DNA from: DASZIT01 sp035948855
GTDB lineage: Bacteria > Actinomycetota > Acidimicrobiia > Acidimicrobiales > RAAP-2
Direction: 5' to 3'
DNA: 26,663 nt
NCBI GenBank assembly: GCA_035948855.1
Contig: DASZIT010000046.1
Span: forward strand, 1 to 26,663
The notes under the pieces are model-generated. The model ran no database searches, was not told the DNA's origin, and saw only the letters and a program-made list of their open reading frames with translations. A program made the translations under genes and the position numbers. How positions within the stretch are numbered: the stretch's first letter is position 1; every line of letters begins with the position of its first letter. Shown here one piece after another: positions 7,278 through 14,459 of the stretch.

Positions 7278-9326
7278 GTGGCTGATCCCGTGGGCCGCCC
7301 GAAGACGGTGGAACCCTTCGGGTGGTGGCCGTCCCCGTTCACCGCCGGGCGGGTGGCGGCCGGAAAGGTTTCCCGTTCGGGCTTGCAGTCGGATGGGGCG
7401 TCGTTGTTCTGGCTGGAGAGCCGCCCCGAGGAGGGCGGCCGGCAGGTGGTGGTGACCGATGGCGGCGGCGGTGCCCCGTTCGACGTGTCCCCTCCGGCGG
7501 TCAGCGTCCGGAGCCAGGTCCACGAGTACGGCGGGGGAGCCGCCACCGTCGCGGGTGGCGCGCTGTTCTACGTCGACCAGGCGGACCAGCGGCTGTACCG
7601 GTCGGCGATCGGTGACGGCCGTCCCCCGGTGCCGCTGACTCCGGAGTCGGCGCCGGGCTCCTCCTTCCGGTACGCGGACGGATCCCTCACCCCGTCCCGG
7701 GAATGGTGCGTCTGTGTCGAGGAGCGTCACGACCCATCCGGCACCGGGCACCGGGTGGTGGCGGTCGCCACCGACGGGTCGCTTCGGATGGTCACCCTGG
7801 TCGACTCCGGGGGCTTCGTGGCCGCCCCCCGCCCGTCCCCGGACGGAGCCCGATTGGCGTGGGTGGAGTGGAGCCATCCGCACATGTCGTGGGACCGGTC
7901 CGAGGCGTGGGCGTCGGAGCTGGCCGAGTCGGACGCCGGGATCAGCATCGCCGGTCGGCGCCGGGTTGCCGGCGGGGGGGACGTCTCGGTGGGCCAGCCG
8001 CAGTGGTGCGCCGACGGGAGCCTGGTTCTGATCGACGACCGCACCGGATGGTGGCTGCCCCACCTCATTCCCGGCGATCACCTGGATGAGGATGACGCGG
8101 CGATGGCGATGGTCGACCTCGAGGCCGAGTTCCATTTCCCCGATTGGGCGCTCGGCCAGTCCACCCTGGCCGAGTTGCCCGATGGCTCGCTCATCGGCCG
8201 GATGCACCGGGACGGCCGGGATCAGCTGGTGAGGTTGCATCCTCCGGCCACCCGGTCGACTCCGGGCGGGCGAGGAGCCGGCGCCGCGGGTGGCTGGGAG
8301 ATGACCGTCCTCGACCAACCCTGCATCACCATCGCCGGGGTGGCGGTCGCCGCGGGTCCGCGGATCGGGGTGTTGGGGGCCACTGCCACTGCGGGGATGG
8401 GTGTGTACCAGGTGAGCGAAGACGGGTCCCGACCGGCGGTGCGGTTGACCCGGGATCCGGCGGACGACGGCGCCATAACGGACGGCGATGTCGCGGGGGC
8501 CGAGCCGTTCGTCGCCGCCAGCCCGGCGGGCCCGATCCCCGGGTTCTTCTACCCACCCACCAACGCCGCGGCCCGCGGGCCGGAGGGGTCCGGACCGCCG
8601 TTGGTGGTCTTCTGCCACGGCGGCCCTACCGGGGCGGCGGAGCCGGGATTCGATCCGGTCGTCCAGTTCTTCACCAGCCGGGGCCTGGCGGTGGCGGCGG
8701 TGAACTACCGGGGCAGCAGCGGCTACGGCCGCGGCTACCGGCGAAGTCTGGAGGGTTTGTGGGGCGTCGCCGATGTCGATGACTGCACCGCCTACGCGGT
8801 GGCGCTGGCCGAGGCCGGCCGGGTCGACGGCGCCCACCTCGCGATTCGGGGAACCAGCGCCGGTGGGCTCACCGCCCTCGGGGCGCTGGTGCGCACCGAG
8901 GCCTTCCGCGGCGCGGCCTCGTGGTACGGGGTAACCGATCTCCAGGCGCTGGCCACCGACACCCACGACTTCGAGTCCCGGTACATGGACGGGTTGGTCG
9001 GCCCGTTACCGGCCGCCGCCGATGTGTACCGCCTGCGATCGCCGCTCTACCACCCCGACGCGGTGACCGGGGCCGTGCTGCTCCTCCAGGGCGCCGACGA
9101 TCCGGTGGTACCGCCCGACCAGTCCGAGCGCTTCGCCGAAGCACTGTCCGCCCACGGTGTCCGCTGCACGCTGGAAGTGTTCGCCGGCGAGTCGCACGGG
9201 TTCCGCCGGGCCGAGACCATCGAAGCCTGCTTGACCGCCGAGCTGCGGTTTTACCGGTCGCTGTTCGATCCCGATTCCGGTGTCGCGGCGTCCGCCAACG
9301 GGCCCGGGCACCGAGGAATCCGATGA
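7278..9326 (+). CDS. Prolyl-oligopeptidase-family (S9) peptidase
   Basis: The product has an N-terminal beta-propeller region (residues about 10-400, starting near FGWWPSPFTAGRVAAG) and a C-terminal alpha/beta-hydrolase domain. The hydrolase signals are VVFCHGGPTG (oxyanion region), GTSAGG with the nucleophile at about Ser527, GADDPVVP giving the acid near Asp608, and GESHGF giving His640. The motif YRGSSGYGRGYR is typical of acylaminoacyl-/dipeptidyl-peptidase-like S9 proteins. No signal peptide is seen, so it is probably cytosolic and acts on short peptides. The GTG at 7278 is preferred because GAGGA lies 7 nt upstream; an in-frame ATG at 7257 has no ribosome binding site and would leave only 21 bp to the divergent reductase. 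It is translationally coupled (ATGA) to the following membrane protein. Confidence 0.88.
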   Translation: MADPVGRPKTVEPFGWWPSPFTAGRVAAGKVSRSGLQSDGASLFWLESRPEEGGRQVVVTDGGGGAPFDVSPPAVSVRSQVHEYGGGAATVAGGALFYVDQADQRLYRSAIGDGRPPVPLTPESAPGSSFRYADGSLTPSREWCVCVEERHDPSGTGHRVVAVATDGSLRMVTLVDSGGFVAAPRPSPDGARLAWVEWSHPHMSWDRSEAWASELAESDAGISIAGRRRVAGGGDVSVGQPQWCADGSLVLIDDRTGWWLPHLIPGDHLDEDDAAMAMVDLEAEFHFPDWALGQSTLAELPDGSLIGRMHRDGRDQLVRLHPPATRSTPGGRGAGAAGGWEMTVLDQPCITIAGVAVAAGPRIGVLGATATAGMGVYQVSEDGSRPAVRLTRDPADDGAITDGDVAGAEPFVAASPAGPIPGFFYPPTNAAARGPEGSGPPLVVFCHGGPTGAAEPGFDPVVQFFTSRGLAVAAVNYRGSSGYGRGYRRSLEGLWGVADVDDCTAYAVALAEAGRVDGAHLAIRGTSAGGLTALGALVRTEAFRGAASWYGVTDLQALATDTHDFESRYMDGLVGPLPAAADVYRLRSPLYHPDAVTGAVLLLQGADDPVVPPDQSERFAEALSAHGVRCTLEVFAGESHGFRRAETIEACLTAELRFYRSLFDPDSGVAASANGPGHRGIR

Positions 9327-10846
9327 GCGCGGTGGTACCATCGATCGTGGTTCCCGACCGCCAACGCAGGTACCGGGGTCGCGCCGCTGGTTGGTCACGG
9401 ATGCTGGGTGGCGGCTACCGCCGGGCATTCCGCACCGTGCGGAGTTGGTCGCCCGAGTGGCGGGACACGCTGCTCTATTCGATGTCGGCCGCCTTCGCGG
9501 GGGCAACCGCCATCGCCGCCGGCATTCCCCTCTACCGGCAATGGGGCCAGATGGCGGTGGGACCCTACGCCGCCGCCGCGGTGTTCATGGCCGTCGTCGC
9601 CTGGCGGGCCGGACTGCGGCCGAAGCCGACGTCGAGACCCGCCGCCCCTCGGGCCAGGCACCACGAGAACGGCAAGCACGCCCCGAACCCGGCGGATCCC
9701 GATCTCTTGGGTGAAACCGCCCCCGGCCGACCCCGGCGATGGCAGGCAGCGCGGCTCGGCGCCTGCATCGTGGTGCTGGCCGGCGCCACCGTCGTCCCGC
9801 TGACCATGGAGGTGATCTGGAGGTCGGAGGGCGACGCCGCCGCCCACGTGCAGCCCGAGGTGCTGGTGGTGGAGCGGGCCGGGGTGCTGGCCGACAGCGG
9901 CAAGGACCCCTACCGGCTGGTCGACAAGAACGGGCACACCGTCATCCACCAGAACCAGATCCCCGAGTACGAGCTCTACTATCCGTATCTCCCCGGCATG
10001 GTCCTGTTCGGCTTCTCCAGCGGCAGCAAGGTCGAGGCCCGGCTCACCGACGCCAGAATCCAATTTTTGGTCTTCACGGCGATCATCTCGCTGATCGCCC
10101 TGAGCCGGCTCCGACCGGCCACCGATGCCCGATTCCGCGCCCTCCAGGTGCTGACGGTGTTGCCCACCGCCGCGCTCCCGTTGGCCACCGGGGGCGACGA
10201 CATGCCGGTGGTGGCGCTGATGCTGCTCGGCCTGGTGGCCCTCCAACGCCGAAGACCGGTGATCGCCGGCCTGGCCCTCGGCGCGGCGTCGTCCCTCAAG
10301 TTCACCGCGTGGCCATTGGCGGTACTGGCCATCTGGGTGGTGCTCGATCAACGGAGGCGGCGAGCCGTCTGGCGCTACCTGGTCGGTCTGTTGGTGGTCA
10401 TCTGCCCGGTGGTGCTGCCGGTGGCGCTGAGCAATCCATCGGCCTTCATCGACAACGTGATCCGGTTCCCGCTGGGTCTGGCCGGAGTCGCGTCTCCCGC
10501 CGTCAGCCCGCTGCCCGGACACCTGTTCGTGTCCGCGTTCCCGGCCGCCCATCGGGTCTACGTGGTGATCCTGGTCGTCGGGGGCCTGGCCCTCCTCATC
10601 CGCCACCTGGTCCGCAAACCCCCGGTCGGCGCGGCCGGGGTGGCCCGGCTGGCCGGATGGGTGATGCTGTTCGCCATCCTGCTGGCGCCGGCTACCCGGG
10701 TCGGCTACCTGCTCTATCCGATCAACCTGTTCATCTGGTCATGGATGCTCGGACGGGCCGCCGATCCCGCGGTTGCCCCCGATGACACCTACGTCAAGGG
10801 GCCGGGAGTGGGCATGGACCGGATCGAGCCTCAACCGGTCGTGTAG
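9323..10846 (+). CDS. Multispanning membrane protein, GT87/DUF2029-like glycosyltransferase
   Basis: The start ATG overlaps the peptidase TGA (ATGA), so it is translationally coupled to it. The 507-residue product has an N-terminal basic region, two early hydrophobic segments (about 50-95), and a hydrophilic Arg/Pro-rich stretch (about 95-135). The rest is largely hydrophobic, with about nine further segments. Between segments lies an extracytoplasmic stretch containing SGKDPYRLVDKNGH and YYPYLPGMVLFGF. This resembles the first-loop region of GT87-type polyprenol-phosphate-sugar transferases, where a conserved tyrosine/proline patch follows a catalytic Asp. Also fitting are LALGAASSLKFTAWPLAVLAIWV and the C-terminal LLYPINLFIWSWML. 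Similarity is weaker than for the gene at 4909, so a general GT-C membrane glycosyltransferase call is safest. A signal-less peptidase coupled to a GT-C protein is an odd pair. Confidence 0.65.
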   Translation: MSAVVPSIVVPDRQRRYRGRAAGWSRMLGGGYRRAFRTVRSWSPEWRDTLLYSMSAAFAGATAIAAGIPLYRQWGQMAVGPYAAAAVFMAVVAWRAGLRPKPTSRPAAPRARHHENGKHAPNPADPDLLGETAPGRPRRWQAARLGACIVVLAGATVVPLTMEVIWRSEGDAAAHVQPEVLVVERAGVLADSGKDPYRLVDKNGHTVIHQNQIPEYELYYPYLPGMVLFGFSSGSKVEARLTDARIQFLVFTAIISLIALSRLRPATDARFRALQVLTVLPTAALPLATGGDDMPVVALMLLGLVALQRRRPVIAGLALGAASSLKFTAWPLAVLAIWVVLDQRRRRAVWRYLVGLLVVICPVVLPVALSNPSAFIDNVIRFPLGLAGVASPAVSPLPGHLFVSAFPAAHRVYVVILVVGGLALLIRHLVRKPPVGAAGVARLAGWVMLFAILLAPATRVGYLLYPINLFIWSWMLGRAADPAVAPDDTYVKGPGVGMDRIEPQPVV

Positions 10847-10881
10847 CCGGACCTCACCGGCCGACGCCGAGCCGTCCGGGG

Positions 10882-11520
10882 TCACTCGTCGGTGTTCTGC
10901 TCGAGGACCACCATGGTGAACGGCGTGACCCCCGACGATGTGGCCGGGGGCACGATGACCCCGACTTCCCAGTAGTACCCGTCGCCGCTCGCCCGGCGGG
11001 CCAGCATCTCGGTCCCCGACACCCCGTTGAAGGTGCCCTGACCCTGGTAGCTGAGCTTCCATCCGAGCTTGGGCAAACCGGTTTTGTAGACGTCGACGAC
11101 CTGATCGGAAGAGAGCCCGGTGGTGAAGGACACACTGCGGTCGTACTGGGTCTGATTCTGATCGATGTTGATCCAGTGGCGGGCAACGCTCCCGGTGGGG
11201 ACGGCCAGCGCCGACAGGATGTCGGCGGGGGGCTCACTGCTGATGATGGGCTTCAACGCCGTCGTCGCCGGGGTGAGTTGGACGACCGTGCCGTCGGGGA
11301 TCCGGATCGAGTGGAGCGCCAGCACCGGATTGTTCCCGGCGGTGAGGATGGTGGCCAGCACCCCACCCACCAGGATGAAGGCGGCGATCCCGACGACGAT
11401 GATGGCCGGGCCCCGGAGCGACATCCGTTGGTAGTCGCGATCCTCCGGATCGACGCTGAGGTCCTCGTCGGGCGAGGTGGCGTCCGGCACACCGGGCGGA
11501 GCCTGGGCAGGGGTGGTCAT
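10882..11520 (-). CDS. Single-pass membrane protein with extracytoplasmic domain, unknown function
   Basis: The 212-residue product has a Pro/Asp-rich cytoplasmic N-terminus, one hydrophobic segment at about 41-62 (IIVVGIAAFILVGGVLATIL), and a soluble C-terminal domain of about 150 residues presumably outside the membrane. That domain contains IRIPDGTVVQLTPAT, YDRSVSFTTGLSSDQVVDVYKTGLP and GWKLSYQGQG, and ends VIVPPATSSGVTPFTMVVLEQ. The pattern of a stage computing a difference between variables (SDQVVDVY, LGWK) resembles small actinobacterial secreted domains seen beside lipoproteins, but I do not recognise a named family. The ATG at 11520 is used; a GTG at 11553 in frame would add 11 residues. 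A TAGCAT hexamer 11 nt upstream of the ATG is a possible -10. The gene is divergent from the phosphoesterase at 11655. Confidence 0.72.
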   Translation of the reverse strand: MTTPAQAPPGVPDATSPDEDLSVDPEDRDYQRMSLRGPAIIVVGIAAFILVGGVLATILTAGNNPVLALHSIRIPDGTVVQLTPATTALKPIISSEPPADILSALAVPTGSVARHWINIDQNQTQYDRSVSFTTGLSSDQVVDVYKTGLPKLGWKLSYQGQGTFNGVSGTEMLARRASGDGYYWEVGVIVPPATSSGVTPFTMVVLEQNTDE

Positions 11521-11531
11521 GGGCGGCAACC

Positions 11532-11537
11532 ATGCTA
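11532..11537 (-). promoter_or_regulatory. Putative -10 element (TAGCAT), minus strand
   Basis: TAGCAT on the minus strand ends 11 nt before the ATG at 11520, predicting a 5' leader of only a few nucleotides. It overlaps the left arm of an inverted repeat (11534-11560), so a regulator bound there would block it. Confidence 0.3.
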
Positions 11538-11560
11538 CCGGCGGTCCACCCACCGGTAGC
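11534..11560. repeat. Inverted repeat in divergent promoter region (possible operator)
   Basis: GCTACCGG at 11534-11541 and CCGGTAGC at 11553-11560 are perfect 8-bp inverted arms separated by 11 bp. The repeat sits between divergent genes (11520 minus and 11655 plus). It could be an operator half-site pair or a hairpin in a transcript. Confidence 0.45.
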
Positions 11561-11612
11561 CAACGGCCGCGGGGGGTGGGGTCCGGGCCTCCACGGGGGA
11601 GGCATGGACACC

Positions 11613-11618
11613 TACACT
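11613..11618 (+). promoter_or_regulatory. Putative -10 element (TACACT) for the phosphoesterase gene
   Basis: TACACT fits TANNNT and would place transcription start near 11625, about 30 nt before the GTG at 11655. A start at the ATG 11604 would lie upstream of that transcript, so the element favours the GTG start. No clear -35 is seen. Confidence 0.3.
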
Positions 11619-11654
11619 CCGGGCAACGTCAGGATCGACCATCGAGGGGGCGCC

Positions 11655-13067
11655 GTGAAAGCAACCGAGCCGGATCCGAAGCGGTCGGGCCCCGTCCCCG
11701 GGCCCGGCAGGCTCTCCCGACGGGCCTTGCTCGGCGGCGCCGCGGTGGGGGCGACCGGAGCGGTGTTGGCGGCCTGCGGAGGCTCGTCGACCAGTGGCAC
11801 CACCACCACGTCGACCACCCGGCCGGCCGGCAGGGTGGGGGTGGCGCCCAACCCGAAGGCCCCGGTCGGGAGCGACCAGCTTCCCCAGTTCGACCACATC
11901 GTGGTGGTGATGATGGAGAACCACTCGTTCGACAACATCCTCGGCACCCTCGGGCGGGGAGACGGTCTGAAGCTCGGCCCCGGTGGTGCCCCCCAGGCCA
12001 CCAACCCCGACGGACATGGACACCTGGTTCGCTCCTTCCACATGCCCAACGTGTGCCAGCTGAAGAGCATGCCCGCCCAGAGCTGGAACGCCACCCAGGC
12101 CCAGTACGCCAACGGCACCAACCAGGGCTTCGTGACCAGCGCGTCGGGGCCGGTGGCCATGGGGTACTGGACCGCCGCCGACATGCCCTTCACCAACAGC
12201 CTGGCCCGCACCTTCCCGCTGGCCGACCGGTACTTCAGTTCGGTGATGGCTCAGACCTACCCGAACCGCCGGTACCTGATGGCCGGCACCTCGCTCGGAC
12301 AGATCCGGAACACCTTTCCGAACCCGCTCCCGCCCAACGGCACCATCTTCGACCAGTTGAACACCCACGACATCTCCTGGAAGAACTACTACACCAACCT
12401 TCCGACCCTGGGGATCTTCCTCTCCCTCCTGGCCAACCCGGCGATGAGCTCCAACTTGGCCCCGATCAAGAGCTTCTACTCGGACTGCGCGGCGGGGAGC
12501 CTTCCTTCCTTTTGCATCGTCGATCCCGACTTCGTCGTCCAATCGGAGGAGAACCCTCAGGACATCCAGTACGGGGACGCCTTTCTGGCCCAGGTAGTCA
12601 ATGCGGTGATGTCGGGCCCCAAGTGGTCGAAGACGCTGCTGGTCTGGAACTACGACGAACATGGGGGCTACTACGACCACGTGGTGCCCCCGGCGGCGGT
12701 CGCCCCCGACGACGTCCCGCCGACGTTGGAGGCCGGTGATACGCCGGGCCAGTTCAACCGACTCGGCTTCCGGGTGCCGGCCGGGTTGGTCAGCCCCTAC
12801 GCCAAGCAGGACTACGTCTCCCACACGGTGTTCGACCACACCTCGGTGTTGAAGCTGGTGGAGACCAAGTGGAACCTCCCGGCCATGACCCGCCGGGATG
12901 CCGCGGCCAACGACCTCCTGGACATGGTCGACTTCAATGCGTCACCGGGCTTCCTGCGACCACCCAAGCTCGCCGCCGCGCCCGACCCGGCGGTTCAGGC
13001 CGGCTGTCTCACCACCGGACCCGGATTCATCCCGCCCCCGTCAGCGCTCATCCCGGTCAAGACCTGA
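11655..13067 (+). CDS. Tat-exported lipoprotein of the phospholipase C / acid phosphatase (phosphoesterase) family
   Basis: The 470-residue product begins with a twin-arginine signal (LSRRALLGG, Arg22-Arg23) running into a hydrophobic stretch and a lipobox L38-A-A-C41. It should therefore be exported folded and anchored at Cys41. A Thr/Ser linker follows. The mature part matches the phosphoesterase family that holds bacterial phospholipases C and acid phosphatase AcpA: FDHIVVVMMENHSFDNILGT near 79-98 with the metal-binding Glu88-Asn89, RYFSSVMAQTYPNR, and VWNYDEHGGYYDHVVPP near 330. It ends in an alpha-helical region with FDHTSVLKLVETKW. A GAGGGGG ribosome binding site lies just before the GTG at 11655. 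An in-frame ATG at 11604 also has a good GGGGGAGG site and would add 17 residues, so the start is not fully settled. The likely role is hydrolysis of phospholipids or phosphate esters outside the cell. Confidence 0.88.
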   Translation: MKATEPDPKRSGPVPGPGRLSRRALLGGAAVGATGAVLAACGGSSTSGTTTTSTTRPAGRVGVAPNPKAPVGSDQLPQFDHIVVVMMENHSFDNILGTLGRGDGLKLGPGGAPQATNPDGHGHLVRSFHMPNVCQLKSMPAQSWNATQAQYANGTNQGFVTSASGPVAMGYWTAADMPFTNSLARTFPLADRYFSSVMAQTYPNRRYLMAGTSLGQIRNTFPNPLPPNGTIFDQLNTHDISWKNYYTNLPTLGIFLSLLANPAMSSNLAPIKSFYSDCAAGSLPSFCIVDPDFVVQSEENPQDIQYGDAFLAQVVNAVMSGPKWSKTLLVWNYDEHGGYYDHVVPPAAVAPDDVPPTLEAGDTPGQFNRLGFRVPAGLVSPYAKQDYVSHTVFDHTSVLKLVETKWNLPAMTRRDAAANDLLDMVDFNASPGFLRPPKLAAAPDPAVQAGCLTTGPGFIPPPSALIPVKT

Positions 13068-13081
13068 GCCGGGTCGCTGCC

Positions 13082-13098
13082 GGTCGGCTCGCCCGACC
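13082..13098. terminator. Small hairpin between convergent phosphoesterase and parA genes
   Basis: GGTCGG and CCGACC form a 6-bp stem with a 5-nt loop in the 30-bp gap between the two convergent stop codons. It lacks a T-run on either strand. It is a candidate weak bidirectional terminator only. Confidence 0.3.
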
Positions 13099-13682
13099 TA
13101 TCTCGACGGCCGGCGGAGCGCCTTTTTCAGCACCGCGTCGTAGCCGTCCAGTCCTTCCCGATAGAGCTTCGAATCGGGGCCGGCGGCGATACCCACCCGT
13201 TCGGGGATCACCCCCCAGATGGGAACCTTCTGCTCGGTCCACCAGTCGATGGTCTCGGTCAGGTCATTGGTCCCGAGCCGGGCGGCGCAGATCACCACCC
13301 CGAATGGGGTCCGCTTCGGCACGATCTCCAGGGTGGCCGCCACCCGGGTGAACTCCACCCCGCCGGCCCGGGTCGGGATGACCACGGCATCAGCTCCTCC
13401 GATGGCGGCCCGCACGATGCGCTCGTCCCCGGGCGGTGTGTCGACCACCGCGATCCCGTCGTTGTTGGCCATGGCCCGGACCACCGTGCGCTCCGACGGC
13501 CCCTCGACCAGCTCCACGCCCTCGATCGGACTGGTTTCCAGCCACTCGGCCGCCGATGCCTGCCGGTCGGCATCGACCAGCACCACCGGGTCGTAGCCCC
13601 GCTCGACGGCGGCGGCGGCCAGGTAGACGGCGGTGGTGGTCTTGCCCACGCCACCTTTCACATTGCTGACGACGATGTTCAT
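13098..13682 (-). CDS. Small orphan ParA/MinD-type ATPase
   Basis: The 194-residue protein starts directly with the deviant Walker A motif, KGGVGKTT at residues 9-16, followed by VVLVDADRQASAAEW (Walker A' region) and IAVVDTPPGDE (Walker B). This is the compact ParA/ParF/McdA form without an N-terminal DNA-binding domain. Such ATPases bind DNA non-specifically when ATP-loaded and position plasmids, chemoreceptor arrays, carboxysomes or other cargo, each with its own partner protein. No ParB, parS-like cluster or recognisable partner lies next to it. It is 58 nt downstream of a small membrane protein gene on the same strand but has its own -10-like TAGTCT. The cargo is unknown; a chromosome-segregation role is unlikely without parB. 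Confidence 0.88.
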   Translation of the reverse strand: MNIVVSNVKGGVGKTTTAVYLAAAAVERGYDPVVLVDADRQASAAEWLETSPIEGVELVEGPSERTVVRAMANNDGIAVVDTPPGDERIVRAAIGGADAVVIPTRAGGVEFTRVAATLEIVPKRTPFGVVICAARLGTNDLTETIDWWTEQKVPIWGVIPERVGIAAGPDSKLYREGLDGYDAVLKKALRRPSR

Positions 13683-13688
13683 ACGTGC

Positions 13689-13694
13689 AGACTA
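13689..13694 (-). promoter_or_regulatory. Putative -10 element (TAGTCT) for leaderless parA-like gene
   Basis: On the minus strand TAGTCT ends 6 nt before the ATG at 13682. No ribosome binding site precedes that ATG. This fits a leaderless transcript; no -35 is evident. Confidence 0.42.
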
Positions 13695-13740
13695 GATCGC
13701 GCATGCGTGGTCAGAGCCGGGAGACGGGACGCGGAGCGGC

Positions 13741-14151
13741 TCAGGTGGGCAGAACGGGAGCCTCGGCCGAGGAATCGAGGGCGATGGCCGCCCGGGTGGA
13801 GGTCACCGCCGCCCCCAGCGCGATGGCCAGATACGCCCATCGGGCCCGTCGCGGGAGGTGGCCGAAGGCCACCACCGTGGCCACCGCGTCCACCAGATCG
13901 GCGACACCGCTGAGGGCGACCCAGGGCCGGCCCTCGGCATCGGAGACCGACAGCCCCCGGAGGGTGCCGATCCCCAGCACCAGGTCCCGGCCGCCCATGG
14001 CCCGGGCCAGCAGTCGGGCGGGGACATCGTCACCGACGTCGCCCACCCAGGGCCGCGCCACCAGGGAGGGGGTGAGCACCGCGGCGGTGCCGACGCCGAC
14101 CCGGCCCCAGGCGACGAGGCGGGCAGTAGTCCGGAAGTAGGCGTTGCTCAT
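13741..14151 (-). CDS. Small multispanning membrane protein, unknown function
   Basis: The 136-residue product has about four hydrophobic segments: around 8-30, 50-65, 80-97 and 103-122. Between them are short polar loops with RAMGGRDLVLGIGTLRGL in the middle, a pattern found in small actinobacterial integral membrane proteins of unknown function. No catalytic motif is visible. The ATG at 14151 is supported by a -10-like TAGCGT that ends 6 nt upstream and by the absence of an alternative start nearby. The parA-like gene follows 58 nt downstream on the same strand. A partner relation with that ATPase is possible but is only neighbourhood inference. Confidence 0.72.
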   Translation of the reverse strand: MSNAYFRTTARLVAWGRVGVGTAAVLTPSLVARPWVGDVGDDVPARLLARAMGGRDLVLGIGTLRGLSVSDAEGRPWVALSGVADLVDAVATVVAFGHLPRRARWAYLAIALGAAVTSTRAAIALDSSAEAPVLPT

Positions 14152-14157
14152 GCGGAC

Positions 14158-14163
14158 ACGCTA
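14158..14163 (-). promoter_or_regulatory. Putative -10 element (TAGCGT) for leaderless membrane-protein gene
   Basis: On the minus strand TAGCGT ends 6 nt before the ATG at 14151. There is no ribosome binding site in the gap. It matches the leaderless pattern seen elsewhere in the window. Confidence 0.4.
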
Positions 14164-14312
14164 TGCCGGGTGCCATCGACGGTGTCCAGTCGGAAACCGA
14201 GGCCGGCCGGGCGATGCCGTTCTGTTCGATTTCGGTCTCTCTGAGAACCCGATCGACCACTTTCGGTAGCAGTCACGAGGTCGAGGAAGGAAAGTCCCAG
14301 GTCAGGTTGGTT

Positions 14313-14458
14313 TACATTTCGATGACCATCCATAAGACTGTTGGTCAGCGACGACGTCTGTGCAAGCAGCGTCGACAGGAGGGGGTATCCGGCCTGGCCG
14401 GATGCAGGTTCCTGTGAGACAAAGGGGGGAGCGGCCGGGTCTTTTGGACCCGGCCGCT
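14313..14458 (+). ncRNA. Candidate structured RNA or leader in the 308-bp gap between 14152 and 14459
   Basis: The gap holds no convincing protein gene. On the plus strand a TACATT (14313-14318) and a TTTACA/TAAGAC pair (14311-14316, 14333-14338) are possible promoter elements. Downstream are nested hairpins: CGACG/CGTCG (14349-14353 with 14370-14374), then ACAGGA/TCCTGT (14375-14380 with 14410-14415) enclosing ATCCGGC/GCCGGAT (14387-14393 with 14397-14403). A 12-bp terminator-like stem follows at 14430-14458. I could not match this to TPP, cobalamin, c-di-GMP or glycine riboswitches, RNase P, SRP or 6S RNA. A 31-codon basic ORF (14322-14417, starting MTIHKTVGQRRRL) overlaps it and is the main alternative; it has no ribosome binding site. 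On the minus strand this would be the thiD 3' region. Confidence 0.35.
14430..14458. terminator. Strong 12-bp hairpin, probable bidirectional terminator after thiD
   Basis: AGCGGCCGGGTC and GACCCGGCCGCT form a perfect 12-bp stem around a TTTTG loop. On the minus strand the stem begins within 2 nt of the thiD stop, so it most likely ends the thi operon. On the plus strand it would end the candidate RNA at 14313. No long T-run follows on the plus strand, which is common for actinobacterial terminators. Confidence 0.7.
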
Positions 14459-14459
14459 G

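Noticed and set aside
7236..8966. 577-codon minus-strand extension upstream of the reductase gene
   Set aside because: It is antisense to the S9 peptidase with no family similarity; the reductase is complete from the ATG at 7235.
11535..12839. 434-codon minus-strand frame opposite the phosphoesterase gene
   Set aside because: Low-complexity Gly/Val/His/Arg composition antisense to a gene with clear catalytic motifs.
14285..14310. GAGGAAGGAAAGTCCC resembles the RNase P RNA start (GAGGAAAGTCC)
   Set aside because: The remaining conserved RNase P elements are missing and the gap is too short for a ~400-nt RNA.
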